From the NCBI RefSeq assembly GCF_014649115.1, contig NZ_BMSK01000005.1, positions 1-64,000 on the forward strand: DNA of 64,000 nucleotides. The letters are read 5' to 3'. Origin of the DNA: Streptomyces eurythermus. GTDB taxonomy: Bacteria; Actinomycetota; Actinomycetes; Streptomycetales; Streptomycetaceae. Every line of letters starts with the position of its first letter. Position 1 is the stretch's first letter. Positions 37,048-46,516 of the stretch are shown here, in pieces. The notes beneath the pieces were generated by a model, which saw only the letters and a program-made list of their open reading frames with translations, had not been told where the DNA came from and did not search any database. A program made the translations under genes and the position numbers.

Positions 37048-38285
37048 GCACGAGCACCGGACCCACCCCCCGTCACCCGGTCCTCGTCGTGGGCGCCGGA
37101 CCGGCCGGCCTCAGCGCGGCCCTGGCCCTGCGCGCCGCCGGCCTGCCCGCGGTGGTCCTGGAACGCCGTACGGAGAGCACCGTACGGCCCGGCAGCCGGG
37201 CCGCCTATCTGCACGGCGCCTCGCTGCGCGAACTGGAGCGGCTGAGCCCCGGCCTCGGTCACGAGATAGCGGGCCGCGGTGTGATGTGGGCGACGAAACG
37301 CTCGTACTGGGCCGGCCAGGAGGTCTACACCCGCACCTACCCGCCGAGCACCCGCGAGGGCCTGCCGCACTTCACCAGCCTGCCGCAGGTGATCACCGAG
37401 GACCTGATGGCGGCGGCCTGCCGCAAGCGGGGCGTGGAGTTCCACTGGGGGGTGGAGATCGCCTCGGCGCTGAGCACCCCCGAGGGCGTCCTGCTCAAGG
37501 ACTCCACCGGGCGCGAGTGGCAGGCCGACTACGTGGTCGCGGCCGACGGCTCCCGTTCCGCGCTGCGCTCGGCCATCGACAGCCCCCTGGAGGGGCCGCG
37601 GTCCCGGAACACCTTCGTGGTCGTCGACCTCGACGACGACCCGGAGCACAATCCGCTGCCGATGGAGCGCGTCTTCCACTACCGCCATCCGAACGTCGGC
37701 GGCCGCAACGTGCTGACGGTGCCGTTCGCGGGCGGCTGGCGGGTCGACCTCAACCTGCTGGTGAACGACGACCCGGAGCGGTTCGTCTCCCCGGAGGGCC
37801 TGCGCCGCTGGATCCCGCGGATCCTGCCCGAGGCGTACGGCGACCGGGTCCGCTGGGTGTCGACGTACCGCTTCGCGCAGCAGGTCGCGCAGCGGTTCAC
37901 CGACCAGCACCGCCGGGTCCTGCTGACCGGCGAGGCGGCCCATCTGTTCGCGCCGTTCGGCGCGCGCGGCATGAACTCCAGCGTCCCGGACGCCATCCGG
38001 GCGGTGGAGGCGATCACCCAGGCACTGGACAGCGAGCGCGACCTGGCCGCGGCCGGGGCGGCGATCGCGCGGTTCGCCCAGGACCGCAAGGAGGCGGCCA
38101 CCTACAACCGCGCCTGCGCCAGCGCCGCGCTCGAACACATGCTGGCCCACCGTCCCTCCCTCTGGCTGCGCCAGCGCGCCGCCGCGGCGGTGGCCGCGGC
38201 CGGCCGCAGGGCGGGCGAGTGGCTGGACTCCGCGCCGTACGGCCCGAAGCTGACGGCACGGGGAGCCGGCCGCGGCTCGTACTGA
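37044..38285 (+). CDS. FAD-dependent aromatic hydroxylase (class A, PHBH/MhpA type)
   Basis: 413 residues. The FAD fingerprint is VLVVGAGPAGLSAALALRAA, the NADPH/FAD motif DYVVAADGSRSALRSAI, and the second FAD motif RVLLTGEAAHLFAPFGARGM (with GE in place of the usual GD). Such enzymes hydroxylate phenols next to an existing hydroxyl group, giving catechols for the methyltransferase or VOC enzyme. The GTG start overlaps the previous stop. It ends the operon. Confidence 0.92.
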   Translation: MSTSTGPTPRHPVLVVGAGPAGLSAALALRAAGLPAVVLERRTESTVRPGSRAAYLHGASLRELERLSPGLGHEIAGRGVMWATKRSYWAGQEVYTRTYPPSTREGLPHFTSLPQVITEDLMAAACRKRGVEFHWGVEIASALSTPEGVLLKDSTGREWQADYVVAADGSRSALRSAIDSPLEGPRSRNTFVVVDLDDDPEHNPLPMERVFHYRHPNVGGRNVLTVPFAGGWRVDLNLLVNDDPERFVSPEGLRRWIPRILPEAYGDRVRWVSTYRFAQQVAQRFTDQHRRVLLTGEAAHLFAPFGARGMNSSVPDAIRAVEAITQALDSERDLAAAGAAIARFAQDRKEAATYNRACASAALEHMLAHRPSLWLRQRAAAAVAAAGRRAGEWLDSAPYGPKLTARGAGRGSY

Positions 38286-38446
38286 GCGGCCACCCCGTCA
38301 CCTCCGACGGCGGCCGTGCCCGGCCGGCCATTCCCCCGGGCCGGCGACACGGCACGGACGCCGTCGGAGGTTCTCCCCGCCCGGCGGCACATCACCGGCC
38401 GCCCCACCGACCCGGCGCAGCCGTGCGCCACCCGCTCCCGCACCGG
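38286..38446. other. Spacer between the FAD gene and the repeat array
   Basis: 161 bases of GC-rich sequence with no gene. I see no strong terminator directly after the FAD gene; the repeat array itself may end transcription. Confidence 0.4.
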
Positions 38447-39150
38447 CCCGGCACCGACGCCCACTCCCTGTCCCCCACAGACCCGGCACCGACGCCCACT
38501 CCCAGTCCCCCACCGACCCGGCGCCACGGCCGCCGTCGATCCCCCGCCGATCACGCGCCACCGGCCAAGACCCGGCGTCGCCCCGCGCCGCCGCCTGCCG
38601 GCCCCCACCGGCCCCGCGCCGCGACCCTGCCGATCACGCGCCACCGGCCAAGGGCCTGTCTCCCCACCCACCAACACCGGCCTTCCGCATCACCCCCGCA
38701 CCGTCGTGCACCACCCGTCCCGACGCCGCCCCGCGCCACCGCCCCCTGCCCGGCCACCACCGGCCCCGCGCCGCGACCCTGCCGATCACGCGCCACCGGC
38801 CAACGCTTGTCTCCCCACCCACCAACACCGGCCTTCCGCATCACCCCCGCACCGTCGTGCACCACCCGTCCCAGCGCCGCCCCGCACCGCCGCCTGCCGG
38901 CCCCCACCGGCCCCCCGCCGCGACCCCGGCGATCACGCGCCACCGGCCGACCCCTGACTCCCCACCCACCGACACCGGCCTTCCACATCGCCCCGGACCG
39001 TCGTACGCCACCCGACCCGGCGTCGCCCCACACCGCCGCCCCCTGCCAGCCACCACCAGCCCCACACCGCGACCCCGGCGATCACGCGCCGCCGGCCGAC
39101 CCCTGACTCCCCACCCACCGGCGCCGGTCTCCCGCGCGGGCCCCCGGTGA
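38447..39150. repeat. Tandem array of about 150-bp GC-rich repeats
   Basis: The landmark CGATCACGCGCC recurs at 38548, 38631, 38783, 38930 and 39079, giving three units of 147-152 bp and a shorter first one. Within each unit CACCCACC-ACACCGGCCTTCC and CACCGTCGTGCACCACCCG-type words return in order. A separate 35-bp repeat (38447, 38482, 38517) precedes it. Long frames across it are Pro/Arg-rich artefacts. It is not a CRISPR array: units are degenerate and there are no unique spacers. Confidence 0.8.
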
Positions 39151-39170
39151 AGAAACGTCTCTGCGGCGGG

Positions 39171-40037
39171 TCACGGCGGAGCGATCGGCATGCCCGCCAC
39201 GACCATCCGGGCCACGGCCCGCGCGACGTCCACGGCGCCCTCGCGCAAGGCGGGCGAGAGGGCCAGGTAGACGGGGAGGGGCGACGGGGCGGGGCCGAGG
39301 ACTCCGGGCCGGGCGGGGCGGATCCCGGGGTGTTTCTGGTGGGCGTTCTCGCACAGTGCCGTGCAGGCGAGACCCGCCTGGACGGACGCCCGCACGGTGT
39401 GCGGATCGGTGCACCAGGGCACCGAGTACCAGACGACGCCGTTGCGGTCGAGCGTCTCGGCGATGTGCCGGCTCAGCGCCGAGCTGCCGCCGAGCAGGGC
39501 GACGGGCACCCCGCGCCCGGGCGTGGGCGGCGGAGCGCCGAACCAGTCGAGCCGCAGCCGCCCCAGCATCTCCGCGCGGGGCGTCTGGATGCCGAGCAGC
39601 AGGGCCGCGTCGATGTCGGCCGCGGCGACCCGGTCGGCCAGCGGGGCGCTGAGGTCGGTGACCATCGCGCACCGCACGTGCGGCATCTCCGCGTCCAGCC
39701 GGGAGAACATCTCGCCCAGCCCGTCCGCGAAGTGGATGGAGCAGCCCATGCTCAGCGTGGCCTGGCTGCACAGGGCCGACACCCGGTTGAGCACGTCGTT
39801 GTTGAGCCTGATCACGTACCGGGCGTGGGCCACCAGTTCCCGGCCGGCCGGAGTCAGCCGCAGCGGGCGCTTGGTGCGCTGGAACACCGGTGTCCGGACG
39901 ATCGATTCCAGCCGCTGCACCTGCTGGCTGACGGTCGGCTGGGTGACGTGGAGGGACTGGGCGGCGCGGGCGAACCCGCCTTCGTCGACGACGGCCAGCA
40001 GGGTACGCAGAAGCTTCACTTCGATGTCGCGCTGCAA
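39171..40037 (-). CDS. LysR-family transcriptional regulator
   Basis: 288 residues from TTG 40037 (MQRDIEVKLLRTLLAVVDEG). Helix-turn-helix GGFARAAQSLHVTQPTVSQQ, then VFQRTKRPLRLTPAGREL. The effector domain follows. The start is inferred from family length; the ribosome site is weak. The gene is separated from the aromatic cluster by the repeat array, and its target is unknown. Confidence 0.85.
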   Translation of the reverse strand: MQRDIEVKLLRTLLAVVDEGGFARAAQSLHVTQPTVSQQVQRLESIVRTPVFQRTKRPLRLTPAGRELVAHARYVIRLNNDVLNRVSALCSQATLSMGCSIHFADGLGEMFSRLDAEMPHVRCAMVTDLSAPLADRVAAADIDAALLLGIQTPRAEMLGRLRLDWFGAPPPTPGRGVPVALLGGSSALSRHIAETLDRNGVVWYSVPWCTDPHTVRASVQAGLACTALCENAHQKHPGIRPARPGVLGPAPSPLPVYLALSPALREGAVDVARAVARMVVAGMPIAPP

Positions 40038-40373
40038 GGCTGTCCCACCCGTTCCGTTGAGACCGACCGAGGGGGCCGTCACAGCGACGGCCGGGGCAGG
40101 ACGGGTGGCAACACGTTCCCGGACGTGCGTGGACGACAGAACACAGGACCCCCCGAACACCCGCGCTCCCGAACCGGGACACGGCTCATTCTTACCCCAC
40201 TGGCCGGATTCATCCAATGAGGAGAAATGGAAAAGAAAGTTAAACGAACACATGTGCAAAGACCCGCTCAGGGGTGATCCGGCAACCCGCCGTGGCCCCG
40301 GCGGCGCAGGGGGCCTCCTCGTCCGCTCCGGGTTCCCCGGTCCGCCCCCGTTCCGGCCGGGGCGGGTGTCACC
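40038..40373. other. Divergent gap upstream of the caspase-ATPase operon
   Basis: 336 bases. A relatively AT-rich segment (40180-40270) probably holds the promoters of both flanking genes. No clear boxes or palindromes. Confidence 0.5.
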
Positions 40374-43300
40374 ATGGGGGCGGACATGGGGAGTTCAGGG
40401 GGGCGAGTGGAAGACAAGGGACGCGTGGCCCTGCTCATCGGCGTGGGCGCGAACCCGGGGGCGGAACACCTTCTTCCGTCCCTGGCGGCGACGGTCACCG
40501 CGGATCTGGAGGCCCTGGGAACCTCCCTGCGCGGCAGCGGGTACGAGGTGCGGACCCTGCTGAATCCCAGCCGGAACGAGATCACGGCGGGCATCACCGA
40601 ATTCTCCGGCGGCGCGCCCCCGGACAGCACGGTGCTTCTCTACTTCACCGGACACGGCGTCCGGATCGGCACGACCGACTACCTGGTCCCGGCCGACGCC
40701 CGCGCCCCCGCGAGCGACGACACGGCCGGCTGGGAGCAGCCCCACGTACGGGAGTCGCTCCTGGAAGCCGACATCAGCCGTTACCTGGCCGACTGCTCGG
40801 CCGGCACCGTGCTGTGGGTCATCGACGCCTGCCGCTGGGGCGCGGGCGAACAGGGCGCCGCCTTCGGCAGCAACGTGGTCGCGGGCCCCCCGCACGGCGG
40901 CTTCGCCATGATGACGAGCTGCGGCCCCGGCGAGCCCAGCGGTTTCGCGGAGACGGGCAGCTTCTTCACCGCGTCGCTCGCCCGCGCCTTCGACCCGCTG
41001 ACCGAGGCCACGACGGTGGAGCAGGTGTACCTGGCGGCCAGAGCCGCGACCAAGGCGCTCTCCTTACGGGCACAGCGCCCTCCGCAGAAGGTCGACATCT
41101 TCTACGGCCACGACCTGGCGGAACGGACCAGGGCCCTGGAGATCGCCGAGGGCCGGCGGCTGCTCGAACCCTGGCAGGACGTCGTCCGCACGTCCGCCCT
41201 CTGGGAGCGGGTGCCGGAGGGCGACGCGGAAGCCGTGGCCCATCTCCAGGACTGTCTGTCCCGCCTCGCCGCCCAGGCCGCCCGCCATGTGCACCGCGCC
41301 CAGGAACGGCTGCCGGACCCCTGGGCCGACGACGAGTATCCGGTGCGGCTGCTGACCGAACGCCTCCCCCAGCTGCTGCCCAAGGGCGCCGAGCTGTCCG
41401 CCCTGGAGGTCACCGCGCTGATCGCCGGCGTCCTGTTGCACGAGACGGCCTGGGCCGACCGGCTGAGCCAGGCCGCCGAACTGCTTCCGCAGCTGGTGCG
41501 GCGCCGCCGGGACGCCGACGGTCAGCGGCGCCACTACGAGCAGATCACCGAGCAGTACCCGCAGATCAGCGAGAAACTCACGGGCGCGTACTCATGGCTT
41601 GCGGACCCCGGGGACGACCGGCACGCCGTCACGCTGTGGCTGGTCCACCGCTGGATCGGCGAGCGTTTCGTCACCGACGAGGAGCCCGTACCCGCCGTAC
41701 TGGCCGACGAGTTCGTGGCCCGGCTGCTGGACGGCACCCCGCCGGCGGCGGGCGAGCGGCTCGGCGGCCGGGCCGGAGCGCTGTCCACGGCGCTGCGCGC
41801 GGTCGCCGCCGGGCTCACCGCCGGGGCGCCGCCGGACGACGAGCGGCTGCCGCCGGAACGTCACGTCGTCCGCAGGACACCGTGGCGCCTGCGCGTACGC
41901 CCGCTCGCCGCGCTGCTCCGCCTCGCGGGCCTGATCGCCTTCGACACCCGGTGTCTGCCGGAGGTCCTCGCCGAGCATCTCGCCGTCTCCGACGCGGTGG
42001 TGCCGGGCGAGGTGATCAGCGTGCTGCGGGACGCCTTCTGGGACCTCGACCAGGACGGGGACACCCCGGCCTCGCTGCATCTGGACGCGGTCTGCCCGCA
42101 CCCGGCGATACACGCCGCGCTCGCCTCGGTCGTGGAGGACGCCGACGACCTCGGTCACCTGCTGCGGGAGTCGGCCCGCCACCTCCCGCGGGAGGAGTCC
42201 GCGTTGCTCCGGGCCCTGCCCGCGCGGCTGTCCGACCACCGCCTCCGCCCGGACCGCGCCCGCGGCACGGACGCGTACGACGTGCCGCTCGCGCGGTTCT
42301 CCCTGGCGCAGACCGAGATCCGCCGGCTGCTGATGGGCGAGAAGCTGTACGACGGCCAGCCCGCGCTCGCGCTGCGGGAGCTGTACCAGAACGCCATGGA
42401 CGCCTGCCGTTACCGGGAGATGCGGGTCAGGTACCTGCGCTCCCTCGGCAGGGAACCGGCCACGTGGGCGGGCCGGATCCGGATCGAGACCGGCGAGGAC
42501 GGCCGCGGACGTTACGTCGAGTGCGTGGACAACGGCGTCGGCATGACCGTCGACCAGCTCAAGAACACCTTCACCCGGGCCGGCCGCCGCTTCGACCAGT
42601 CCCATGCCTTCCGCCGGGAGCAGGCCGCCTGGCTGCGTCACGACAGCGCGCTGCGGCTGTACCCCAACAGCCGTTTCGGCATCGGCGTGTTCAGCTACTT
42701 CATGCTCGCCGACGAGATGTCGATCGTGACCCGCCCGGTCGGCACGGACGGCCGCCCCGCCCGGACGGCCTGGCGCGTCGAGATCCCGGTCAGCGGCAGC
42801 CTCTTCCGGGTACGCGAGGACGACGAGCGGGACGGGACGATGCTGCCCGAGGGCGGCACCCGCGTGCGGCTGTACCTGCGGCGCACGAGCGCGCTGCCCG
42901 ACGACTCCGCCGTGGCGGTGCTGCGCTCCCTGGTCCTGCTCAGCGAGTTCCGCCTGGAGGTGCGCGACCGGGACGGCACCGGGGAGACCTGGCAGCCCGG
43001 GCGCATCAAGACGGGTGACGGGCCCGGCGAGTTCTCCACCCGGTTCGTCGTCGAGGCCGTGCCCGGCACGTTGTGGTGGGTCTCGGGCAACGGGGCCATC
43101 GTGAGCGACGGCATCGCCACGGACCAGCGGCCCTTCGGGTACGTGCTCAATCTGTCGGGCCCGCACGCGGGCGAACTCAGCGTCAACCGCAGGAAGCTGG
43201 AGAAGTACGACGTCCTGTGGGCCCGCGAGCAGTTCGCGCGGGGCGCCCACGCACTCGCCACGGGAGCCGCCCTCAGCCTGGGGTGGCTGTGGGAGCTGGA

Positions 43301-45521
43301 GTCCCGGGAGCCCTCGATCGCCCGGGTGCTGTGGAAGGTCCTGCGGGGGCGTCACGTCCCGGTGACGGACGAGTTGGGCCGGCGGATGGACCTCGACGAG
43401 GTCGGCTGGTTCAGGCTGGACAAGTCCCTGGACGACGAGCGCGATCACAAGGAGAAGAAGCTTTCGCAGGCGGTCCGGCCCTGGCGGCTGGCCGTTCTCG
43501 GCCCCGAGTTCCGCACCCGGGACCAGGCGGTCCCGCTGTCCCTGGCGGGCCACCCCGTTCCGCAGCCGGGATGGTCGGGCATCGCGGCCAAGGTCGGCGG
43601 CGACTGGCGTGCCGCGGTCCTGGCCGCCCGGGCACAGGGCAGGACGGTGGCCGAGGTGCTCCGCGTGTCGCGTGGCCTGCGCATCGCGCATCCGCTCCTG
43701 GCCGGACCGGCCGTTCTCCGCGACGGTGACCTGGACTGGAAACCGGGCTTCACCGACTGGTGCGTCATGCAGGGGCTCCTGGGCAGCGAGCCCGATGGGC
43801 TGGACGGGCTCCGGACCAGCGTCTGGGGGCAGTCCGTGCCCCGCAGGCGACGGGTCGCCGACGAGATGTACTACCGGCACGCCCCTGACGACCTCTCCGG
43901 GATCGTCCGCGCCTCCGCCCGCTTCGACACGCCCCTCGGGGAGCTGGCCGAGGCATGCGCCCGGTACGCGCCCTTCGTGGGCCGGCCGCTGGGTGACGTC
44001 CCGGCCCGACACCGCGACCACGTCTGCTCGGAGGCCGAGCTGAGGCTCCTCTACCTGAAGGAGGACAAGCACCGGGCGCGGCCCGCGGTCCACCCCTGGG
44101 ACGTACCGGTGGTGGCCGCCGCGACCGGCCTGGGCACGGCCGAGGTGACGCGCCGGATGGCCGAGTTCGCCTGGCTGGGCCGCCCCGCGCCCGATCCGGT
44201 CCTGGCCGCCCAGTGGGACGCCGTGTCACCGGAGGTGTTCCCGGTCCTGCGTCACTACATCGGCCACGACGGCGCGGGCCGCCCCGTGCTGCCCTGGGCC
44301 GCCGCGGTGGACCTGGCCGCGGAGTGCGAACTCACCGTATGGGAGGCCGAACGCCTCCTGGCCCGCGAAACGGAGGCCCTCGGGGTCGTCCACCGCCGGC
44401 GCTACACCAGGCGCTCGCCCGGCCGGGACGTGGAGCCCTCCCCCGACACGGGCAGCCTCGTACGGTGGCTGCACGACGCGGGCGTCCGGCTGGAGGACGG
44501 CGTCTCGCTGCGGGACCTGGCGTTCGTCCGCTCCCACGAGACGTCGTGGGAGGAACTGTCTTGGTACGCGGACGAGTTGCGGGAGGCCGGGGTGCGGCTG
44601 CCCGACGCGGGAAGCCTGCTGCGCGCCTGGGACGACCTGCCGACGCCCAGCAGGTACGCGTTCTCCGGGGAGGACCCCAGCTGGGTGGGCGCCGACTACC
44701 CCGTACCGGCGACCTCGGCCGTGCTGTTCACCGGCAGCCAGCGGCTCCGGCAGAAGCTGTCGGTGCTGTGGGACACCGCGCACCGGGAGGCCCGAAGCCT
44801 CGGGCTGGACGCCGGCCTCGTCGCCCCGCGCCCGCCCGGGGAACTGGGGGAATTCGCCCCGACCTGGGACGAGACGGCGGTGCTGATCGACACCGGCCCG
44901 GACGAGGAACACGACTACGAGTGGTGGGAGACGCCTCGCTGGACCCCGCTCACCGCGAAGGGGCTCGTGGACTACGCCCGCAGCCGCAGTCTCGGCGCGC
45001 GGGCGGCGTACCGGGCCCTGGCCCCGCTGCGGGCCGTCGGCGCGCTCGTACCGGAGCTGTCCGAGGAGGACCAGGCCGCTCTGCCGGACGACGTGCCCGC
45101 CGCCCACGACGCGGTCGCCGTCGACCCGGCGTACCGGGTCTCCCCGCCCGGGTCCCCTCTGCTGCCGCTCGACCTGGTCGGCATCGCCGGCCGGCTCGGC
45201 GAGTCCGTACGGCACACCTGGCAGCGGCGCATCACCCCCTACCTCTCCCTGGAGGAGGAGCCGCCGTCGATCACCGGCGTCCCCGATGTCGTACCCCACT
45301 GGCAGGACCTGGCGATCCTCTCCGCGCATCTCGACGGCCGGCTCCCGCAGGCGGCCGGCCCGGTCGGCCGGGACCGGATCGAGCGGTGTGCCCGGGCCGT
45401 GGACGAGACGCCCGCGTGGGTGCGCGGGCGGCTGGAGGTGTACGCGGAGATGTTCGGGCTCCGGTTCGAGCCCGCCGACGCCCCGGGAGAGCGGCCCGGG
45501 GAAGGGGAGGAGACAGCGTGA
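40374..45521 (+). CDS. Caspase-like peptidase fused to GHKL (Hsp90-type) ATPase with long helical tail
   Basis: 1715 residues. Residues about 15-240 are a caspase/metacaspase-like domain (VALLIGVGANPGAEHLLPSL), with the catalytic His94 in YFTGHGVRI and Cys153 in WVIDACRWGAG. A helical middle follows. Residues about 640-900 form a GHKL ATPase: N box ALRELYQNAMDACRYREM (Asn673), G1 box VDNGVGMT (Asp719), and G2 region NSRFGIGVFSYFM (about 765-777), then an Hsp90-like second domain (VNRRKLEKYDV). The last 800 residues hold repeated helical modules resembling winged helices. Caspase peptidases with NTPases often act in programmed cell death or phage defence; I infer that here. The start could also be 40386 or 40407. 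Two genes follow with 4-nt overlaps. Confidence 0.88.
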   Translation: MGADMGSSGGRVEDKGRVALLIGVGANPGAEHLLPSLAATVTADLEALGTSLRGSGYEVRTLLNPSRNEITAGITEFSGGAPPDSTVLLYFTGHGVRIGTTDYLVPADARAPASDDTAGWEQPHVRESLLEADISRYLADCSAGTVLWVIDACRWGAGEQGAAFGSNVVAGPPHGGFAMMTSCGPGEPSGFAETGSFFTASLARAFDPLTEATTVEQVYLAARAATKALSLRAQRPPQKVDIFYGHDLAERTRALEIAEGRRLLEPWQDVVRTSALWERVPEGDAEAVAHLQDCLSRLAAQAARHVHRAQERLPDPWADDEYPVRLLTERLPQLLPKGAELSALEVTALIAGVLLHETAWADRLSQAAELLPQLVRRRRDADGQRRHYEQITEQYPQISEKLTGAYSWLADPGDDRHAVTLWLVHRWIGERFVTDEEPVPAVLADEFVARLLDGTPPAAGERLGGRAGALSTALRAVAAGLTAGAPPDDERLPPERHVVRRTPWRLRVRPLAALLRLAGLIAFDTRCLPEVLAEHLAVSDAVVPGEVISVLRDAFWDLDQDGDTPASLHLDAVCPHPAIHAALASVVEDADDLGHLLRESARHLPREESALLRALPARLSDHRLRPDRARGTDAYDVPLARFSLAQTEIRRLLMGEKLYDGQPALALRELYQNAMDACRYREMRVRYLRSLGREPATWAGRIRIETGEDGRGRYVECVDNGVGMTVDQLKNTFTRAGRRFDQSHAFRREQAAWLRHDSALRLYPNSRFGIGVFSYFMLADEMSIVTRPVGTDGRPARTAWRVEIPVSGSLFRVREDDERDGTMLPEGGTRVRLYLRRTSALPDDSAVAVLRSLVLLSEFRLEVRDRDGTGETWQPGRIKTGDGPGEFSTRFVVEAVPGTLWWVSGNGAIVSDGIATDQRPFGYVLNLSGPHAGELSVNRRKLEKYDVLWAREQFARGAHALATGAALSLGWLWELESREPSIARVLWKVLRGRHVPVTDELGRRMDLDEVGWFRLDKSLDDERDHKEKKLSQAVRPWRLAVLGPEFRTRDQAVPLSLAGHPVPQPGWSGIAAKVGGDWRAAVLAARAQGRTVAEVLRVSRGLRIAHPLLAGPAVLRDGDLDWKPGFTDWCVMQGLLGSEPDGLDGLRTSVWGQSVPRRRRVADEMYYRHAPDDLSGIVRASARFDTPLGELAEACARYAPFVGRPLGDVPARHRDHVCSEAELRLLYLKEDKHRARPAVHPWDVPVVAAATGLGTAEVTRRMAEFAWLGRPAPDPVLAAQWDAVSPEVFPVLRHYIGHDGAGRPVLPWAAAVDLAAECELTVWEAERLLARETEALGVVHRRRYTRRSPGRDVEPSPDTGSLVRWLHDAGVRLEDGVSLRDLAFVRSHETSWEELSWYADELREAGVRLPDAGSLLRAWDDLPTPSRYAFSGEDPSWVGADYPVPATSAVLFTGSQRLRQKLSVLWDTAHREARSLGLDAGLVAPRPPGELGEFAPTWDETAVLIDTGPDEEHDYEWWETPRWTPLTAKGLVDYARSRSLGARAAYRALAPLRAVGALVPELSEEDQAALPDDVPAAHDAVAVDPAYRVSPPGSPLLPLDLVGIAGRLGESVRHTWQRRITPYLSLEEEPPSITGVPDVVPHWQDLAILSAHLDGRLPQAAGPVGRDRIERCARAVDETPAWVRGRLEVYAEMFGLRFEPADAPGERPGEGEETA

Positions 45522-45877
45522 CGCGGGCCGGTCGGCACGATCACGGCGTGCCGTACGCCGAGGTGGACGCCGGTGACGTCGACGCCGCCCTGTTCACCCA
45601 GGAACCCGCCCCGGACGGCCGCGGAGTGATCGTCTCGGGCAGGTGTCCACGCTGTCACGGCACCACCCGGACGCTGTTCCCATGGGCCCGGCCGGGCACG
45701 GGGTCGAAGGGCGGACCGGGGCGGCTCTTCGGGAGAGGGACGACGGGCAGGGCGGAGGACGAGCCGGAGCCGCTGCTGGCGGAAGTGCACCTGTGCGAGT
45801 GCGGCCACGCCCACCCCCAGTGCCCCCCGGACACGCTGTACGCCGGGTGCGGCGCGAGCTGGCGGATACGGCGGTGA
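45518..45877 (+). CDS. Zinc-ribbon-like protein coupled to the caspase-ATPase gene
   Basis: 119 residues. Cys43 and Cys46 (GRCPRCHG), then Cys93, Cys95, Cys102 and Cys111 (LCECGHAHPQC, and GCGAS) could bind one or two zinc ions. The GTG start overlaps the big gene's TGA (GTGA) and its own stop overlaps the next GTG, so it belongs to the same operon. It may bind nucleic acid or act as a regulator or substrate of the caspase; neither is shown. A basic, Gly-rich linker lies between the Cys clusters. Confidence 0.78.
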   Translation: MTRAGRHDHGVPYAEVDAGDVDAALFTQEPAPDGRGVIVSGRCPRCHGTTRTLFPWARPGTGSKGGPGRLFGRGTTGRAEDEPEPLLAEVHLCECGHAHPQCPPDTLYAGCGASWRIRR

Positions 45878-46482
45878 GCACGCGTGCCGACCGGCGCTGG
45901 GCCGAACTCGCCCGCGAGTTGGAGTTCACCAGGCTCCCGGAGCTGCGCCGGCAGGCGGAGGGGTGGCGCACCGGCCTCACCGGCCTGACGGCCCTGTTCG
46001 CGGTCCTCGTGCTGCTGAAGGGGCGGGACGACCTCGCCGACCTGTCCGAGGCGGCCCGCGCGGCCGCCACCGGGCTGCTGTTCACCGCCTTCGTGCTGCT
46101 GGTCGCGGGGTCGCTGCTGGCCGTACGGGCCGCGCACGGGACCGTGGAGCGCGAGATCCTCCTCGGCGGGCAGGCACTGCGCCGCTGGACCGAACGGGAG
46201 GTGGCACGCGTGACCCGGGCCCTGGTCTGGGCCCGCCTGTGCTGCGTCCTGGGAGTGGTCCTGGTCGTCGCAGCGCTCTTCGTCGCCTGGATGACGACAC
46301 CCGCTTCCGGCGGGCAGCCGGTGATCGTGAGGACCGGTACCGACGTGCTGTGCGGGGAACTCGTCCGCGCCGACCGGCACCACGTGGAGATCCGCTCCGG
46401 CACGAACGGCAAGGTCGTCTCGGTGCCCTGGTCGGCCATCGCGGGCCTGGAACCCGGCGAGGTCTGCGGGAAAGCGCCGTAG
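45874..46482 (+). CDS. Three-helix membrane protein of the caspase-ATPase operon
   Basis: 202 residues. Helices lie at about 30-50 (GLTALFAVLVLL), 65-90 (LLFTAFVLLVAGSLLAV) and 120-145 (LCCVLGVVLVVAALFVAWM). After them a C-terminal domain of about 50 residues has a small beta pattern (VLCGELVRADRHHVEIRS, then KVVSVPWSAI). The GTG start overlaps the zinc-ribbon gene's stop. With three helices the C-terminal part would lie outside if the N-terminus is inside. A membrane effector activated by the peptidase is one idea; unproven. Confidence 0.75.
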   Translation: MSTRADRRWAELARELEFTRLPELRRQAEGWRTGLTGLTALFAVLVLLKGRDDLADLSEAARAAATGLLFTAFVLLVAGSLLAVRAAHGTVEREILLGGQALRRWTEREVARVTRALVWARLCCVLGVVLVVAALFVAWMTTPASGGQPVIVRTGTDVLCGELVRADRHHVEIRSGTNGKVVSVPWSAIAGLEPGEVCGKAP

Positions 46483-46516
46483 CCCGGGCGCGCGGTTCCC
46501 GCCGAAGGCGTCGGCG

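Noticed and set aside
38102..39118. Several overlapping frames through the 150-bp repeats
   Set aside because: Products are low-complexity and repeat in every frame without ribosome sites; treated as non-coding repeats.
38447..39150. CRISPR array
   Set aside because: Units are about 150 bp, degenerate and contiguous, with no 20-40-bp repeats and unique spacers; no cas genes nearby.
41592..44093. 833-codon minus-strand frame opposite the caspase-ATPase gene
   Set aside because: Antisense shadow; no ribosome site or domain, and the plus strand carries GHKL motifs.
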